The translations under genes were made by a program, and so were the position numbers. A stretch of DNA of 64,000 nucleotides from Humulus lupulus (lineage: Eukaryota > Streptophyta > Magnoliopsida > Rosales > Cannabaceae), in assembly GCF_963169125.1 (NCBI RefSeq), contig NC_084796.1, positions 214,089,948-214,153,947 of the forward strand, in the 5' to 3' direction. Below are positions 44,743 to 57,489 of the stretch, piece after piece. The notes below the pieces were generated by a model. It was not told the origin of the DNA and ran no database searches. It was given only the letters and a program-made list of their open reading frames with translations. Every line of letters begins with the position of its first letter. Position 1 is the first letter of the stretch.

Positions 44743-47022
44743 GATCCAGACGCACCTGGTATCGCGGGTTGTCCGGGGGCCGCTGGCAGTCCCGGAACAC
44801 CCACGGGCATCCTGACCCACTGGTGGAGATGTCCCAGTTTGATCAAATTCTTGATCTCGTCTTTCAGCTGACGACACTCCTCGGTCGAATGACCCACGTC
44901 TTTGTGATACGCACACCTCTTGTTGGTGTCTCTCGAGTTTTTTCCCCCTTTGAACATGGGGGTGGGTTTCCGGTAATGAACCGTCCTCTCAGTGACCAGG
45001 TATATGTTCTCCCTAGTATCCACCAAGTTGGTGTACTCTGAATATTGGGGCTCGTAACCCCTCTTTCCCTTCTTAGAGGGCTCGGACCGGTTCTGTCCTT
45101 TCCCTGATCTTTTCCCCCAGGAGGGGTTTACGCTTGCTTCCATTCCCCCCATCTGGGATGGTTGGGCCCCGCCGGGAGCAGCATTGTACCCGGCCGGGGC
45201 CATCCCATATCCAGAAAATGGGGTGGACTGGGCCAGCGCGTATCCTGAGGATGTAGGACCATAGACTGTTAGGGCTGCCAAAGTCATTCTGGGCGTACCA
45301 GTCGCTCCTAGCGCCACCGGGGGTCTTGAATAGTGAGGGGCCGGATACTGTATTCCGTACCTGGGAAAAGTTTGGGCACTCGGCTGGGGATCCGGCTGCC
45401 ATCCGAATGCCTAGATTCGGGCCTCCTCCCAGTTGATAAAGCCTTGTGCCCTCCTTATGAATTCTTCGAGGGTGGCCGCCTTACTGCACTGTATGTCATC
45501 CCAGAGAGGGGAACCGTCTTGGATCCCGGACTGTAGAGCCACCAGGCACTGCCCATCATCCACCTTGGTTTTTGAGGCCCCTTTCGTGAAACGCTGGATG
45601 TAGGCCCTCAGAGTCTCCGTGGGGAGCTGTTTAATGTTAGCGAGGGCGCTGTTCTGCATGTCCATCCTCATGGCAGCCACAAACTGCTTGCGGAATGCTG
45701 ATTGTATTTCGGACCAGGACTGGATAGATCCTAGCTTGAGCCTCTTCCACCACTCTTCACCGGGTCCATCTAGAGTGATCGAAAAATAGAGGCATTTGCC
45801 GTTGTCACAGACATGGGCTGCGGTCATTAACTGATTGTAACAGGAAAGATGGTCCCTAGGGTCTGTGTTCTTGGTATAAGCGGGCAAGTTTGGCATTTTG
45901 AACCCCTTAGGGAGCACCACATCTAGGATGTGTTTGGCGCATGGTTCCTTTTCCTCTTCCTCATAATCATAACTGCCTCCCTCCTGTTACGGACTAGATG
46001 GTCCATGACTTTCTTTAACACAGCCAGTTGTTCCATGAATTTTCGGGCCATTCCATCGTCCAGGGGGACCCTCTCGTTTCTCCTGTCGTTGAGGTTATTT
46101 CTTAGGTCTCCCCCTCGAGGCAGATCTTCTCCTTGCGGGCCCGCTCATTTCGAGCATTTAGCCTGTCGCGTAGGTCTATCCGGGACGTGTCGTCCCTTGA
46201 ACTAACAGTGTCTGGATCGTCATCACACTGGCGTCCTCAGTGATTTTTATTCACGGAGGCGCTGGGGTGGAAATGTCATTCCCGTCCAGTCTGTCTAGGG
46301 ACAGCCCGGGGCCTGGTACCCTGCGGCCGCATCCCTTGCGGATCGATTGGGTGATCCCGTCCTGGGATGAGTCGCACCTTCTCTTTCCTAGGGAGAGACC
46401 CTGGGTTGGCTCCAGTTTTCGGAACGGGAGGAGTTTTCCTCTGGGGGTTTGCTTTTCCCACAGGGTCAGCTGCTTTGGCTTTCCCTTTTTCTTGAGCCGG
46501 GTTAGAGGGGCCAACTTCAGGATCTTGTCTCGGAGGAGGGATCGAACTCATGTTTTCAGGAACGTTGGCCCTAACTGGCGGGGCAGACGGCCGTGTTCCC
46601 TGAGGAGGAACAACTAGAGGGTTGGCTGCCAACCCTTGGGCAGCAATGAAAGCCTGCAGGGTCAGGAGAGATTCTTGCATCTGGCGAGTGGCTTCTTTCT
46701 GTTCAGCTATCCTGGCCTCTTGGTTTAGGACTTGTTGCCTTAGTTTAATCACCTTCGGGTCCTCCTAGTCGGGGTCTTATTCTTCTGGGATTGCAGGATC
46801 CTCAGCTTCGTGATTATGGTATCCCCCTTCATTTTCCTCATCTTCCTCGTAGTAACCTTCCTCGTAATCTGCCCCGTCTTCATAGTTTTGGGACTCGTCA
46901 GGATAGGGCATTTGATAAGGTGTATCCTCAGGTTGATTTTGAGGGAGAGGTTGATTGGGCAGTGGCTCTCCATTGCCTTGTTCTTGGTGAGCAGGATCGA
47001 ACGTAGTATGTCTCGTGTTCAC
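44743..47022 (-). pseudogene. Element B gag (broken)
   Basis: Minus strand. The N-terminal part (47022-46777) is acidic and Tyr/Glu-rich and ends in stops. Next comes a coiled-coil stretch with LNQEARIAEQKEATRQMQES (46730-46660) and a Pro-rich linker. The gag core (45920-45411) includes PKGFKMPNLPAYTKNTDP, PGEEWWKRLKLGSIQSW and LRAYIQRFTKG. The knuckle region (44960-44880) has RCAYHKDVGHSTEECRQL, a clean CX3HX4HX4C-type motif. The reading then meets CACTA2. Start and frame changes make it non-functional. Confidence 0.88.
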
Positions 47023-47067
47023 AATCGTTACAGATATTCGATATCTTCTTTAAAAGGCTTTCTTCGG

Positions 47068-47088
47068 CTCTCAATGAAAGCACCAAAA
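47068..47088 (-). other. Element B primer-binding region
   Basis: On the minus strand, TTTTGGTGCTTTCATTGAGA follows the LTR end AACA. It is the same as element C's primer region and shows the two families are related. Confidence 0.65.
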
Positions 47089-48053
47089 TGTTTACTGAGT
47101 TTTACGGAAACTAGAATTATAAAATATAAGAGAGCTTAGAAAGAAATGATTAGAAATAATCACACAAGGAATTTTATGTGATTGGGGCGTTAAAGAGCCT
47201 TAGTCCACAAGTCTGTTGTTTTGGAGCTTAAGGAGCTTTAGTAATGGAGTTTTTCTCTGAGTTTGAGCAGAGTATATGCTTACAAGAGAAAAATACGACC
47301 CCATCCACAGTGCACAACTATTCATATTTATAGGCAGTTGAGTGCTCTGGGTTTGAGCCGGACTAATCCAGGCCCAATGAGGGTATAAACATTATTTGCT
47401 CACTGATGGAGGCTTAATACAAATGAGTGTGATAAATAAAATGCACTAATCAGGGCCCATTGGGCCAACCAGAGCATAACCACGCTATAAGACTGACAAC
47501 AGTACGCAGCGTCAGTCCGGTTCGCGTGGGCTTCTAAGGAGATCCGGGGGACAAGATCCGTCAGAGTAATGGCAGTACGATTCTGAAATAACGGCGTACA
47601 TTCCGTATGTAACCTCTTCTGCAGGTTAATTATGGGGACAAAACTCTGTGTTTCTCGGGGTGATGTCAGTATCGAGGACAACTTATCACGCCCAACCTGG
47701 TCACCTGGTCCGGGTTCATTTACTAACATCCCTCTTCATTTACCAAGACCCTGGTTCGTTTACCAGGATCCGAGTTCGTCTACTGTCGTCTCGATTCATT
47801 TTTAGACTTGGAGGAATTAATATCCTTATCGCATCCCGGACACACTATGCGAAGGGTCCGGGAAGATGAAACATGCCAACCTCATAGTCCCGGCTTTCAC
47901 TCCGGGACAACGTTTGGGCTGTACCGATATTTGGGCCGTCGGGACTCATGCCCTCTCTGTCTATAAAGCCTAATATGGGCCTTAAGTCCCTTCACGGTGG
48001 CCCATGGACTAAATGTGAGGATCCGCAAATGGAGGGAGAAAACGGGGATAACA
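47089..48053 (-). mobile_element. Element B 5' LTR (965 bp, complete)
   Basis: It starts TGTTTACTGAGTTT and ends GGGGATAACA. Bases from 47459 align with the truncated left copy at 14512. The bases after 48053 (CTTAT) are the presumed right target copy, but the left copy was lost in the A/B junction. This is the right edge of the transposon cluster. Confidence 0.85.
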
Positions 48054-51000
48054 CTTATTCATATAACATTTTTGTCACACAAGGACTAACTAGAGTCTAT
48101 AATGCTATTATTTACATAGCATTAAGTACTAATAATATGATAATTGATCAATATAATATTTATAGACATTCACACATACGTATAATGCAGTAGAGTGAGT
48201 TGCCATTTGAACCTACAAGCTAGAGAGAGTAGCTTGCACGCTATATATGTGTATTATTAGAGGTTGGCTTAGTTAAGTAGTTGAAGAGAATTTTTAGAGA
48301 TTCCATGCACTGGTGGAAACTAGGTCTTTTCTAATTATATCTCTAGATAGAGAGATTAGCCAGGTTGGCCCCTTTATTTTTTTTTTCTCCCAAGGAATCA
48401 GTCAATTTTAATAGAACAAAAATAATTAAGTGGTCCATTATATATTTAATCATTTAATTGAGAAGAAATATAAATATATATATATTTATAGAGAGAGAGA
48501 GAGGAGGGAGAGTTTCCAAGTGATGAAGAGAAATACATTTGTTTTTTCAGTTCAATTCATCATTCATGTAATAAGGCAACTAATATTAATAAAGGGGAGA
48601 CAAGAATGATCTCTTTATGTCTAGATGATCTGCCTCTAATCTGCCAATTGTCTGTATTTATGGGAGCCATTTAATTATATATATACATTAATTAGTAATA
48701 ATATGTATATCAATTACTACGTAAAATAAGTAAAATATAATCTGACTTGTGCCTGCAGAGACCTAGAATAGTCTAGCTAATAGTATACTTCTCCTTTGTT
48801 TAATTAATTATTATCATTAATATCTTCATATTTTTTACACCAAGTGAACTAAAAATGGTGATAATTATTCACTAACTAGTGTGTGTATATATATCTTAAA
48901 TAGTAGCCCCACCCACCTCTTTGTCGTTCTACAATCACTACATTTAAATATATTATTATTTGGAAAGTTAAATTAACGAGGAAACTAGTTCTAATGCTTT
49001 ATTACTTTCCTGAAGTAAATTAAAAAAAAAAGTGTCATGATCTTCTTTATGTCATTACCAAATGTGGTACCGCTGGGAGCTGACCAGTAACCATATGGTC
49101 ATATGGGCAACGAATCACATTATTATTATATATTATACATTAATTAATTAGTTAATATCATTAATCAATGCTCACTCCGCAAGAAATTCCTTTTTTTATC
49201 ATTATTATATAATAGTCAGTACACATGATCCTATGGATAAGGGAAGAACCTTATATGTGAGATATGATCCCATTTCATTCAATGCTGGGAAAATTCAGGC
49301 TTTAATACCATAATTTTCAATTAATTACACTATGTTTAAGTACAATTAAGTAACAATAAAATCTAACTAGTGCAGTTATCATGAATTTAATTTGATTAAT
49401 AACTATCAACCATTTTCAAAATATGCATTATTTAAAGTTCATGAATAACTTGTTATATTGTTAGAAAACATGAGGTCACAATATTATTAATTATCATAGA
49501 TTCATATGAAATTGTAAAAGAAGGATAGAATTTGATCATATGCAAAATAATATATATATATATATATATAAAAGTGTAAAGTGCAAAACCCACATGCATA
49601 AAGTACTTGTTTTTTAACTAATTAATAATGTACATATGTATATATAGTTGATTCAAAGTAGGTATATATATATTAATTTGTCTCTCCATGACCAAATTCA
49701 CAAAACATAATTTGACTTATTTCTATAAATATATAAGGAATTTTAATGATAAAGAAGAGATGGAGAAGTAGTTGTAGTACTAGTAGTAGGAGAAGAGTTA
49801 AGATCACACAAGAGAGAGTGGAGAGATACATATATGGATAGCTAAGCCAGAAATTAAGCAAAAAGGTAAGAATAGGAAGGCACAGCCCACGTTAATTTCA
49901 CCAACCAAATCCCACAAAATCCATTTCATATATTATTATTATTATTATTATTATTTATGATTAGAGCCCAAATTAAAAAGAAAGAAATAAAATTGATGAG
50001 TGTATATAATTTGATGCTTTACTTTGGGTCACTAACTACTGGTGATGCTGGCGTTTTGCCCTTACGTGCCCCTCACAACCCTCTTAGCCCTTAAATTCTT
50101 CACGCCAAGAATATCTCCTCTCTCTACTTCTCTAATTATTTCCTCCACATAATTACCCTCCACTCCATATATTCCATTATTTGCTTCACTCAATCTACTT
50201 CATCACTCTCTCTTATATATATATATATATTATTGTGAGGTAACCCTTATTATAAGGTCACCGTCCATCATTTAATATATATATATATATATTTATCTTT
50301 GCTTGCTTTCCATTTCATGTACACCAAAGGTTCCCACTAACCACACACACAACTACTATCTCTAGAGAGGTAGTTTAAACTTTCGCTAACCTTTATCCCT
50401 ACCCAAAATATTACTTTCCCATAAATAAGGTGTCATTTTGTAATATGAACAGAATCCCAAATAGAACAAACTACATTTATAATTGTTTATATTTCAATTT
50501 TATGATCTTAAACGTGTCCGAGTCTCTTTATTTTATCTTTAGAGGGAAAGCGTTCACAAGGGTTTTCATCAATATGTATAGTAATTGCAATTTATTAATA
50601 TATATATATGGGTTATTACAGTAGGTAATGTATTTTGTAGCAGGAATTTTTTTTGTTTATGGGACATAAGTAAGTAACATGTAACCCCAATTTGTTTATA
50701 TTGTGACGTACATTGTAGTCATAGGAACCTTTTACAAATTTTTAAAAAATTCTAAACAATTTAAATTGTCGAAATGAGAATTCAAATAACTTATTATACG
50801 TGTGTCTTTGTTTGTTTTAATTGTCGAAATGAGAATTCAAATAACTTATTATACGTGTGTCTTTGTTTGTTTTTTATGTATGTGCAAAAAAAATTATTTG
50901 AATTCTAATTTTAACTTCTAAATTATTCAGAATTTAAAAAACAAAATTTGTAAAATATCTTCTATAATTATAATATAAAAAATGAGATTATAATTTATCC

Positions 51001-52148
51001 GTATAAACAAAATAGAAAAAATTCCTAGAACTTTCTCATATTACCTACAGTAAAAGCTTCCATATAAAATATATACATAATTATATGAGTGGCTCTATAT
51101 CCAATATTGTTGTTTTGGTTGTACCATCGTTGTTGTGGTTGCTATTACACAATCATGAAAGATGTAGATATAGATATATAACAAGTACCGGCCGCATGTT
51201 GCATGAGAGTTATAAAAAGCTTAATTTATAATGTCAAAAAAGTCAATTACTTCATTCCATCTCCAACATCGGATATATATATATAATAAACTACTAATTC
51301 ACATTGTAGAAATTAGATATGGATGTTCCAATTTGGACGCATTCAAATAAATAAACCAAATATATAATTGAAACCCTAGCTATGCATATATAATGGATGC
51401 ATGATAGGACCTCAATTAATTCATGACCTAGGAAAAATAAATTTACATGTGTGATTCCTAGGCCTCTATAATTAGGCTTTAGCTAATAAACATATATATA
51501 TTTGTATAAAGATAGAGTAGTGTTACATACCAAAATGTGTCATGTTTTACACCAACCGTTAATGATTAGCTAGCTAGATAGATTACTTATATTATATATG
51601 GATATATAAGATTTTAAGCTAATAATTTGATGATATAGCCGGCGTGATTTTTGGGTGGTTGTCCACACAAATAGTGATTAGTGTTATGATATGAAGTTGG
51701 GGTGGGTCAACTGCACATGAAACTGCTTGATTAGAAGAACCCCTCTAATTAATCTAATCCAAATTAATAACCGGCCCATTTAATATTTTTAAGGGAAAAA
51801 AACTTTATAAATAAAGTCATATATAAAATCCTCATCACTACTCACAAGTAAGAACTCACTTAAAGATTAAAGATAGATACAATAATAAATATATTACAAC
51901 ATATATTGCAAATTAGTAAACTGTACACTACTACAACAATTATATATATTTTCTTTGTTATAACAAAATAATAAAAAAAAAGTACAACTTAAAATAAATA
52001 AAAGAGTGGAAGAAGTAGCCATGGGGGCAAATTCTATGGTTCCAGGCTTGCAAACCAATCCTCCAGTAAGGAATCGTTGGAAAAAAGTAATGGGTTTGCT
52101 TCAAAGGTAACCGAATCTCACTAGTTTCCTCCCCTCCTCATACTTACA

Positions 52149-52189
<41 letters not shown>

Positions 52190-52367
52190 TTAATATATAT
52201 ATATATATATATTTATATCAATCATTATAATGATATGTCTATATATGTATAACTTCGAAGGTTGGAAAACACCCAAAGCTGGCAAAAACCAAATAACCTA
52301 AAATAATTTACGGTTACTACTACTACTATTCACGAGGGCGGCTTTTATATTAGACAATACAACTCTC

Positions 52368-52398
<31 letters not shown>

Positions 52399-52501
52399 CC
52401 TTACTTAACCAACATCACCACTCTTCTCTTTTCCTTTCATAATTCCTCCCACAGCTTTTCCATATCCATTTTTCTCTCCCATTTTTCATATTTATATATA
52501 T
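48054..52501. other. AT-rich intergenic region upstream of the zinc-finger gene
   Basis: There is no supported gene. It contains several (TA)n runs (for example near 48475, 49550, 50215, 50278), an ATT microsatellite near 49935, and CT microsatellites at 52153-52185 and 52362-52400. The CT-rich tracts just upstream of the ATG probably lie in the 5' leader of the zinc-finger gene. A TTTATATTA at 52343-52352 is a possible TATA element. A 29-codon upstream ORF starts at 52021. Confidence 0.5.
50764..50873. repeat. Perfect 55-bp tandem duplication
   Basis: Two exact copies (50764-50818 and 50819-50873) start AATTGTCGAAATGAGAATTC. No open frame crosses them. It looks like a recent slippage or repair duplication. 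Confidence 0.9.
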
Positions 52502-53563
52502 ATGTCCAATATGGAAGCTCAAGAGGAATTAGTAGTTCTTAAGAAGGATCATCATGATGGTGATCATGATGAAATGATGATGATGAGACAAAACATGATG
52601 ATGATGATCAAAGGGAAGCGCACCAAGCGTCCAAGGGCACCAACCCCGGTTCTAATTTCCCCTCCAAACTTCACCCACATGGCTTCAAGCTCTTCTAGTA
52701 CTGGTGGCGGCAGCGGCGGAGCCGGTGGTGGTTTCTTTTTAGCTTCTCCAACTACCTCCTCCACAGAAATAACGGAAACTGTTAAGACTACGGAGGAGGA
52801 AGAGGACATGGCTAACTGTTTGATTCTTTTGGCTCAAGGAGGTCTACACGGTCGCCGGACCTCACCTGAAAATGATTTCCCGGCGGCGGAGACAGCGGGC
52901 GGGAGTAGTGTTTATCAATGCAAGACATGCAACAGAAATTTCCAGTCGTTTCAAGCGTTGGGAGGGCATAGAGCGAGTCACAAGAAACCTAAAACGACAG
53001 CGAATATTGCTGAACAAGAGAAGAAAACGTTGTCGTTTCAAGTGGTCATGGACGATCAGGATCATCATCACCATCATCATCATCATGAACAATTGATCGT
53101 CAACGGTAATAGTACCACTAGTACAGCTCTTTCGTTACAAATATCCAACAATAACAACCACAACAGCGGCATGAATACAAATACTACTAAGGTTCCTAAG
53201 GTTCATGAGTGTTCGATTTGTGGAGCCGAGTTCACCTCCGGCCAAGCTTTGGGTGGACACATGAGGAGGCACAGAACGACGCCGTTTAACAACGCACAAA
53301 CGACGACGACGACAACCATGACGACGTCGTTTACGAGTAGTACTGATGATGAGTTATTGAAGAATAATAACAATAACAATAAGATGATGATGATGATGAT
53401 GATGAAGAAGAAGAAGAAGCCAAGACATGTTCTAGAGTTAGATCTTAATCTACCGGCACCGGATGAGGACCACCGCCGTGAAACTAAGTTTCCGTTCAAC
53501 GCCGCCGCCAAGGAACAAGTCATCGCCTTCTCAGCCTCTCCTCTTGTGGATTGCCACTACTAA
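52502..53563 (+). CDS. C2H2 zinc-finger transcriptional repressor, ZAT type (two QALGGH fingers, EAR motif)
   Basis: A 353-residue intronless protein, as usual for this plant family (C1-2i). A basic KGKRTKRPR patch (37-45) is the likely nuclear signal. An acidic/leucine L-box-like stretch EEEDMANCLILLAQ lies at 99-112. Finger 1 (138-160) is YQCKTC...QALGGHRASH and finger 2 (235-257) is HECSIC...QALGGHMRRH. Both carry the plant-specific QALGGH helix for DNA contact. The C-terminal LELDLNL (311-317) is an EAR repression motif that recruits co-repressors such as TOPLESS. ZAT proteins commonly act in stress or light responses. Homopolymeric His, Asn, Met and Lys runs (about 187-195, 288-306) come from triplet repeats. 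Met1 was chosen as the longest start; Met4 is nearly as good. It is closest in style to ZAT5-like members, but the exact orthologue is unresolved. Confidence 0.93.
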   Translation: MSNMEAQEELVVLKKDHHDGDHDEMMMMRQNMMMMIKGKRTKRPRAPTPVLISPPNFTHMASSSSSTGGGSGGAGGGFFLASPTTSSTEITETVKTTEEEEDMANCLILLAQGGLHGRRTSPENDFPAAETAGGSSVYQCKTCNRNFQSFQALGGHRASHKKPKTTANIAEQEKKTLSFQVVMDDQDHHHHHHHHEQLIVNGNSTTSTALSLQISNNNNHNSGMNTNTTKVPKVHECSICGAEFTSGQALGGHMRRHRTTPFNNAQTTTTTTMTTSFTSSTDDELLKNNNNNNKMMMMMMMKKKKKPRHVLELDLNLPAPDEDHRRETKFPFNAAAKEQVIAFSASPLVDCHY

Positions 53564-54038
53564 TTAATCATGATCAAGTGAATCAAGGGCCATACAAAAT
53601 TATTATATTCATCTTTTTTTTTTTAATTACGAGATTCATTATTCATTATTGGTGGGGCTTTTCTCACCCCACAAAAAAAGAAATTGTGAATTAATATCAA
53701 TTACTATTGACTTCATTTTTACACATTATTAATTAATTGTTCGTTCTTTTACATCATTTAATAATATTACACATGTCTCTGTACTCAAAAATATCTGAGG
53801 ATGATAATTAATGACGATCAATCATAGTAATTAAATATACTTGAAATTGAAATTGATTCTTTTAACTATATAGTACACTTCTTGCTAGTAGTAAAGTAGT
53901 GCCTTGTTATTTAACGTGACATGTTCTTATTTAGTTCACAAAAAAGTGTTATAATCATTAGTACTTTGTCGTTTTTTATTTTTTCTTTTTTGATGGGTAC
54001 CCTTTATTTTAATTTGGTGGAATAGATACATATATATA

Positions 54039-54072
<34 letters not shown>

Positions 54073-57000
54073 TAGTACTACTTAGCATGTGAGAATAGGT
54101 TAATTATAATGGCATGAGTTTGGCAACATATGATGGATAGCACAAACCGAAAGGGTGGTGGATTAGGTTCCCTTGTTTGGTTTGCAAGAAAGCTAAAAGC
54201 TGTGTTTCTCTGTCGAGTGTCCTTTTCATATAACTGACAAAGAAATTAAACGGAAAGCCAAGCAAAAGCCCCCACTACTCTCTCTCTCTCACTCCATATA
54301 GCTAACTACCCTTCTTTTATGGATCCAAACTTCACTTTTTTTGTACATATATAAATATTTTTGTGTTTAGGAAAGTGATATTTCTCAAACACACTCTTAC
54401 AATGCATTTATATCAGTTTTCTTTATCACCATTTTTATTAATTATTATACCACATTCATGCAAGTATAACGTGTATACATCATATACTTTTTCTTATATT
54501 CCGGATATTTGTCATAGCTTCTCAGTGTAACAATATAAAAAAAATAATGCAATATATCAAACTATTCACCATACATGTGAATGTTATAATATAGTGAGTG
54601 TCATGTACACTGATCTTAGCTGGCCAACTTTTAAATTCTCTTTCTGCTGCCTCGATGTCACTATGATACATTTATATCATTTATTATTTATTTATGAGTC
54701 TTTAGTTAGCCGCCTAATCATGTGAAGTATAAACTATAGTTATATATATTGCTTCTTGACAATTCAAGTGCAATATATAATAATAATTAGAAAACTCTTT
54801 TAGTAATGTAGCTTTTTGAAGGTTACAAAATTGATATCACTTTATTCAATTATACAAGCGGTTCGCGTAACAGAGTATTTGGTTACATAAACATGAGTTT
54901 TGTCATGAAAAAGATGAAATGTCACCATTGATGGGAAATCCTAGCCAAAAGAAAAGGTCACTTTTGATGGGTAAGATGAAGATCATAAAGGACAAAAGCA
55001 CACTATACGTACCTAGCTAGCTATATAGTTTTCCTTTTTGACTTATGCTTCTCCTTTCTTAACAGAATTTTTTGTATTTTTAGCAGCTAGAGAGAAAGAC
55101 AGGTGGAACTACTCCCATTAAAACAAGTGTATCAACTCATTTTTGTTTATTTATTTAGTTCATGGTTATTGTTGACAAATGTGGTGTTGGTGATGGGTGT
55201 TAGCCAGCCATATTGATTATCACTTTACTTTCATGTAGTTTATTTATGATTAATTATAGGGAATATATCAATTAGGGCTTTATTGTTTGTCTTTAGTACA
55301 TGTTTAATTAATATTATTTTAATATGGTAAATTAGATTAAAATTCTACATTTTCACCAATTTTAGTAAAAACTTGTGAAGTTTTAGATCTAAAAGGAATT
55401 TAAATAAAAAAAGTTAAAACATATATGTAAATTAATTTTTTATATATAAAAGAATATTTGTCAAAATTGGTGAAAAGATACAATTTAAAAGTAATTTATC
55501 ATATATATATATGAAGTATACAAATGATATTAATTAAATAAGTATATTAAGTTAGTCTAAGACAAACACCAAATTGCTGAAATGACACATTTCCTTAATT
55601 ATAAGATAGTTATGGTATCATATGAGATATATCTTTAGTATATGTTCTATGAATCTTGAATATGTTATAATTTTGGCTCATTTTCAGAATGAATTAATGG
55701 AATGACTAATGTCACATATAGTTTGTAGTTGAGATTAATTTAAAAATTCTCCTACAATTATAATAATTGTACTGTATGCTTCTGAATTTTCAAAAACTAT
55801 AGGTCCTCTACTTTGTATTATGCTTTTGCTTTTTCCATCAACTAACCTAGAAAGTAGAAAGTGATAAATTTTAACAATATATGATATATCACCATATATA
55901 AGAATTAGATTGGGTACCATAAAACTTTACTTTTCCCCAATCCTCAATGTGTTTCTCTTCAATTGTGGAGACACAAAAAACACTAAAGCAAACGCCAATG
56001 TCAAAGCAATGAAAAGTATATACGCATATTTATATAAATTCTTATGGGAAAGAAAAGTTCGTTTAAGTTCTAATATATCATTTAATAAGTGGAAGCCCAG
56101 AAATGAGTAAACTTATAACTATAATGCAAAATACAAAAGGGATAATGTGAAATATTTAAATTTTATAAATAGTTCAAAACAAATTGAAACACCACATTTG
56201 CTTAGCCCTTTCCATTCAATTAATTTTGATAAAATTATTATAATTTAGAAAAAATTCTAAAATTAATACTTTTTGTTTATAAAGATAATAATGATTGTAT
56301 AAGAGGAAGAGAAATGGGGTCATTGGCATTATCATGCACATGTATGGTCGTTAGGCTCTGCCATAAAACAAGTCACAAAAAACTCTACAAATCGAAGCTT
56401 AGAAGTCGGTTGCTTACATGCATATATTTAATGTTGTCGTTAGTTGTTTGAGCAAATTAAGGCCCTCTTTTCATATTGCCTACCCATTAAAGGCCTCAAG
56501 GTTTATACATACATATTTACACACACACACACACACACATATATATAACAGGAATTTGGAGCTTAAAATTGTTTTGTGGTGTACATTTCATAGGTCCCTA
56601 CTCCCGTCATCTCCCAAGATAGTGTCTTTGGTCATGCTTGTTTCTTTGGACAACTCTTCACATGCATACAAGTTCAATTTAGTCTTCAGTAGAAAACAGA
56701 ATGAAAATTTAAGATAACAAAATATCAGACAAACACACAAACAACAACTAATCAATATAATCTTGTCATGCCCCCTTACCTAGTTTGTCTGAAGTGAATA
56801 ATTCCTCTAGGTAAAATGTATCACTTGGATATTAGCCATTATATTCGTGAGTTGGATTATGCTTCTCTCATCTTTATATGCTTGAAAACAAGTTAAACTC
56901 TTATTTATATGCTTGAAAAAATTAATAAATAAATTAATTAATTAATTAGGCCTGGCATTGAAATTGTATTAAAAGTGACTTTTAAACCTTTCATGTCACA

Positions 57001-57489
57001 AAGTTATGCATGTGACTCATTTCCCTTCAGTGCAGAGAAAACAATCAATATGTAGTTTGTTGAGAAAACAATCAATATGTACTTTGTTACTCGTGATTGT
57101 TTCTCGCGGTAGTATGAATGCGATTGCTAAACCTTGAAACCATCCACGGAATCTTCGTTTTACAATAATTTAATAAGGACTCTATCACACAAATATGAGC
57201 AAATTTTGTGTTGTGTTTATTATGAGTTTTAAAAATGAAGATCTTTTAACTAGTGTATTAACCAAATCCATTACCATTAACTCCACTCTAGTGAAGCAGG
57301 ATTAACAAAAACAACCCCTAACTGTTTCAAGATTTCAACAAACAAAAAATAATTGCCTTCTTGTTGAGGTAGGGAGCTGTATTCATGTTAATTAAAACAA
57401 TTTCTCAGCTCACCATGGTTAATGGTCGTAGACTAAGGGAGTGATTTGGTCAGTAAGGTAACTAAATAAGCTACACAACTGTCTGAAAA
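53564..57489. other. Intergenic region, no gene seen
   Basis: The first 300-400 bases are probably the zinc-finger gene's 3' UTR. The rest is AT-rich, with a compound TA/TG/GA microsatellite at 54032-54073 and a (CA)n run at 56520-56540. I see no conserved coding motif. Confidence 0.5.

Larger units (their letters stand above)
14512..48053 (-). mobile_element. Element B: Tat-type Ty3/gypsy retrotransposon, split by two CACTA elements
   Basis: The host element is present in three pieces: 14512-24515, 29067-29109 and 44740-48053. Its left LTR is truncated; its right LTR (5' LTR) is complete. Gag lies at 44743-47022, pol at 20443-24515 and an antisense accessory ORF at 16414-19197. When the CACTA elements and one copy of each 3-bp TSD are ignored, gag runs through the small middle piece into the protease region. 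Many stops and frame breaks show it is an old, inactive copy. Total length without insertions is about 13.4 kb. Confidence 0.9.

Noticed and set aside
52021..52110. Short ORF starting MGANSMVPGLQ upstream of the zinc-finger gene
   Set aside because: It has only 29 codons and no family match. It could be an upstream ORF in the leader or chance.
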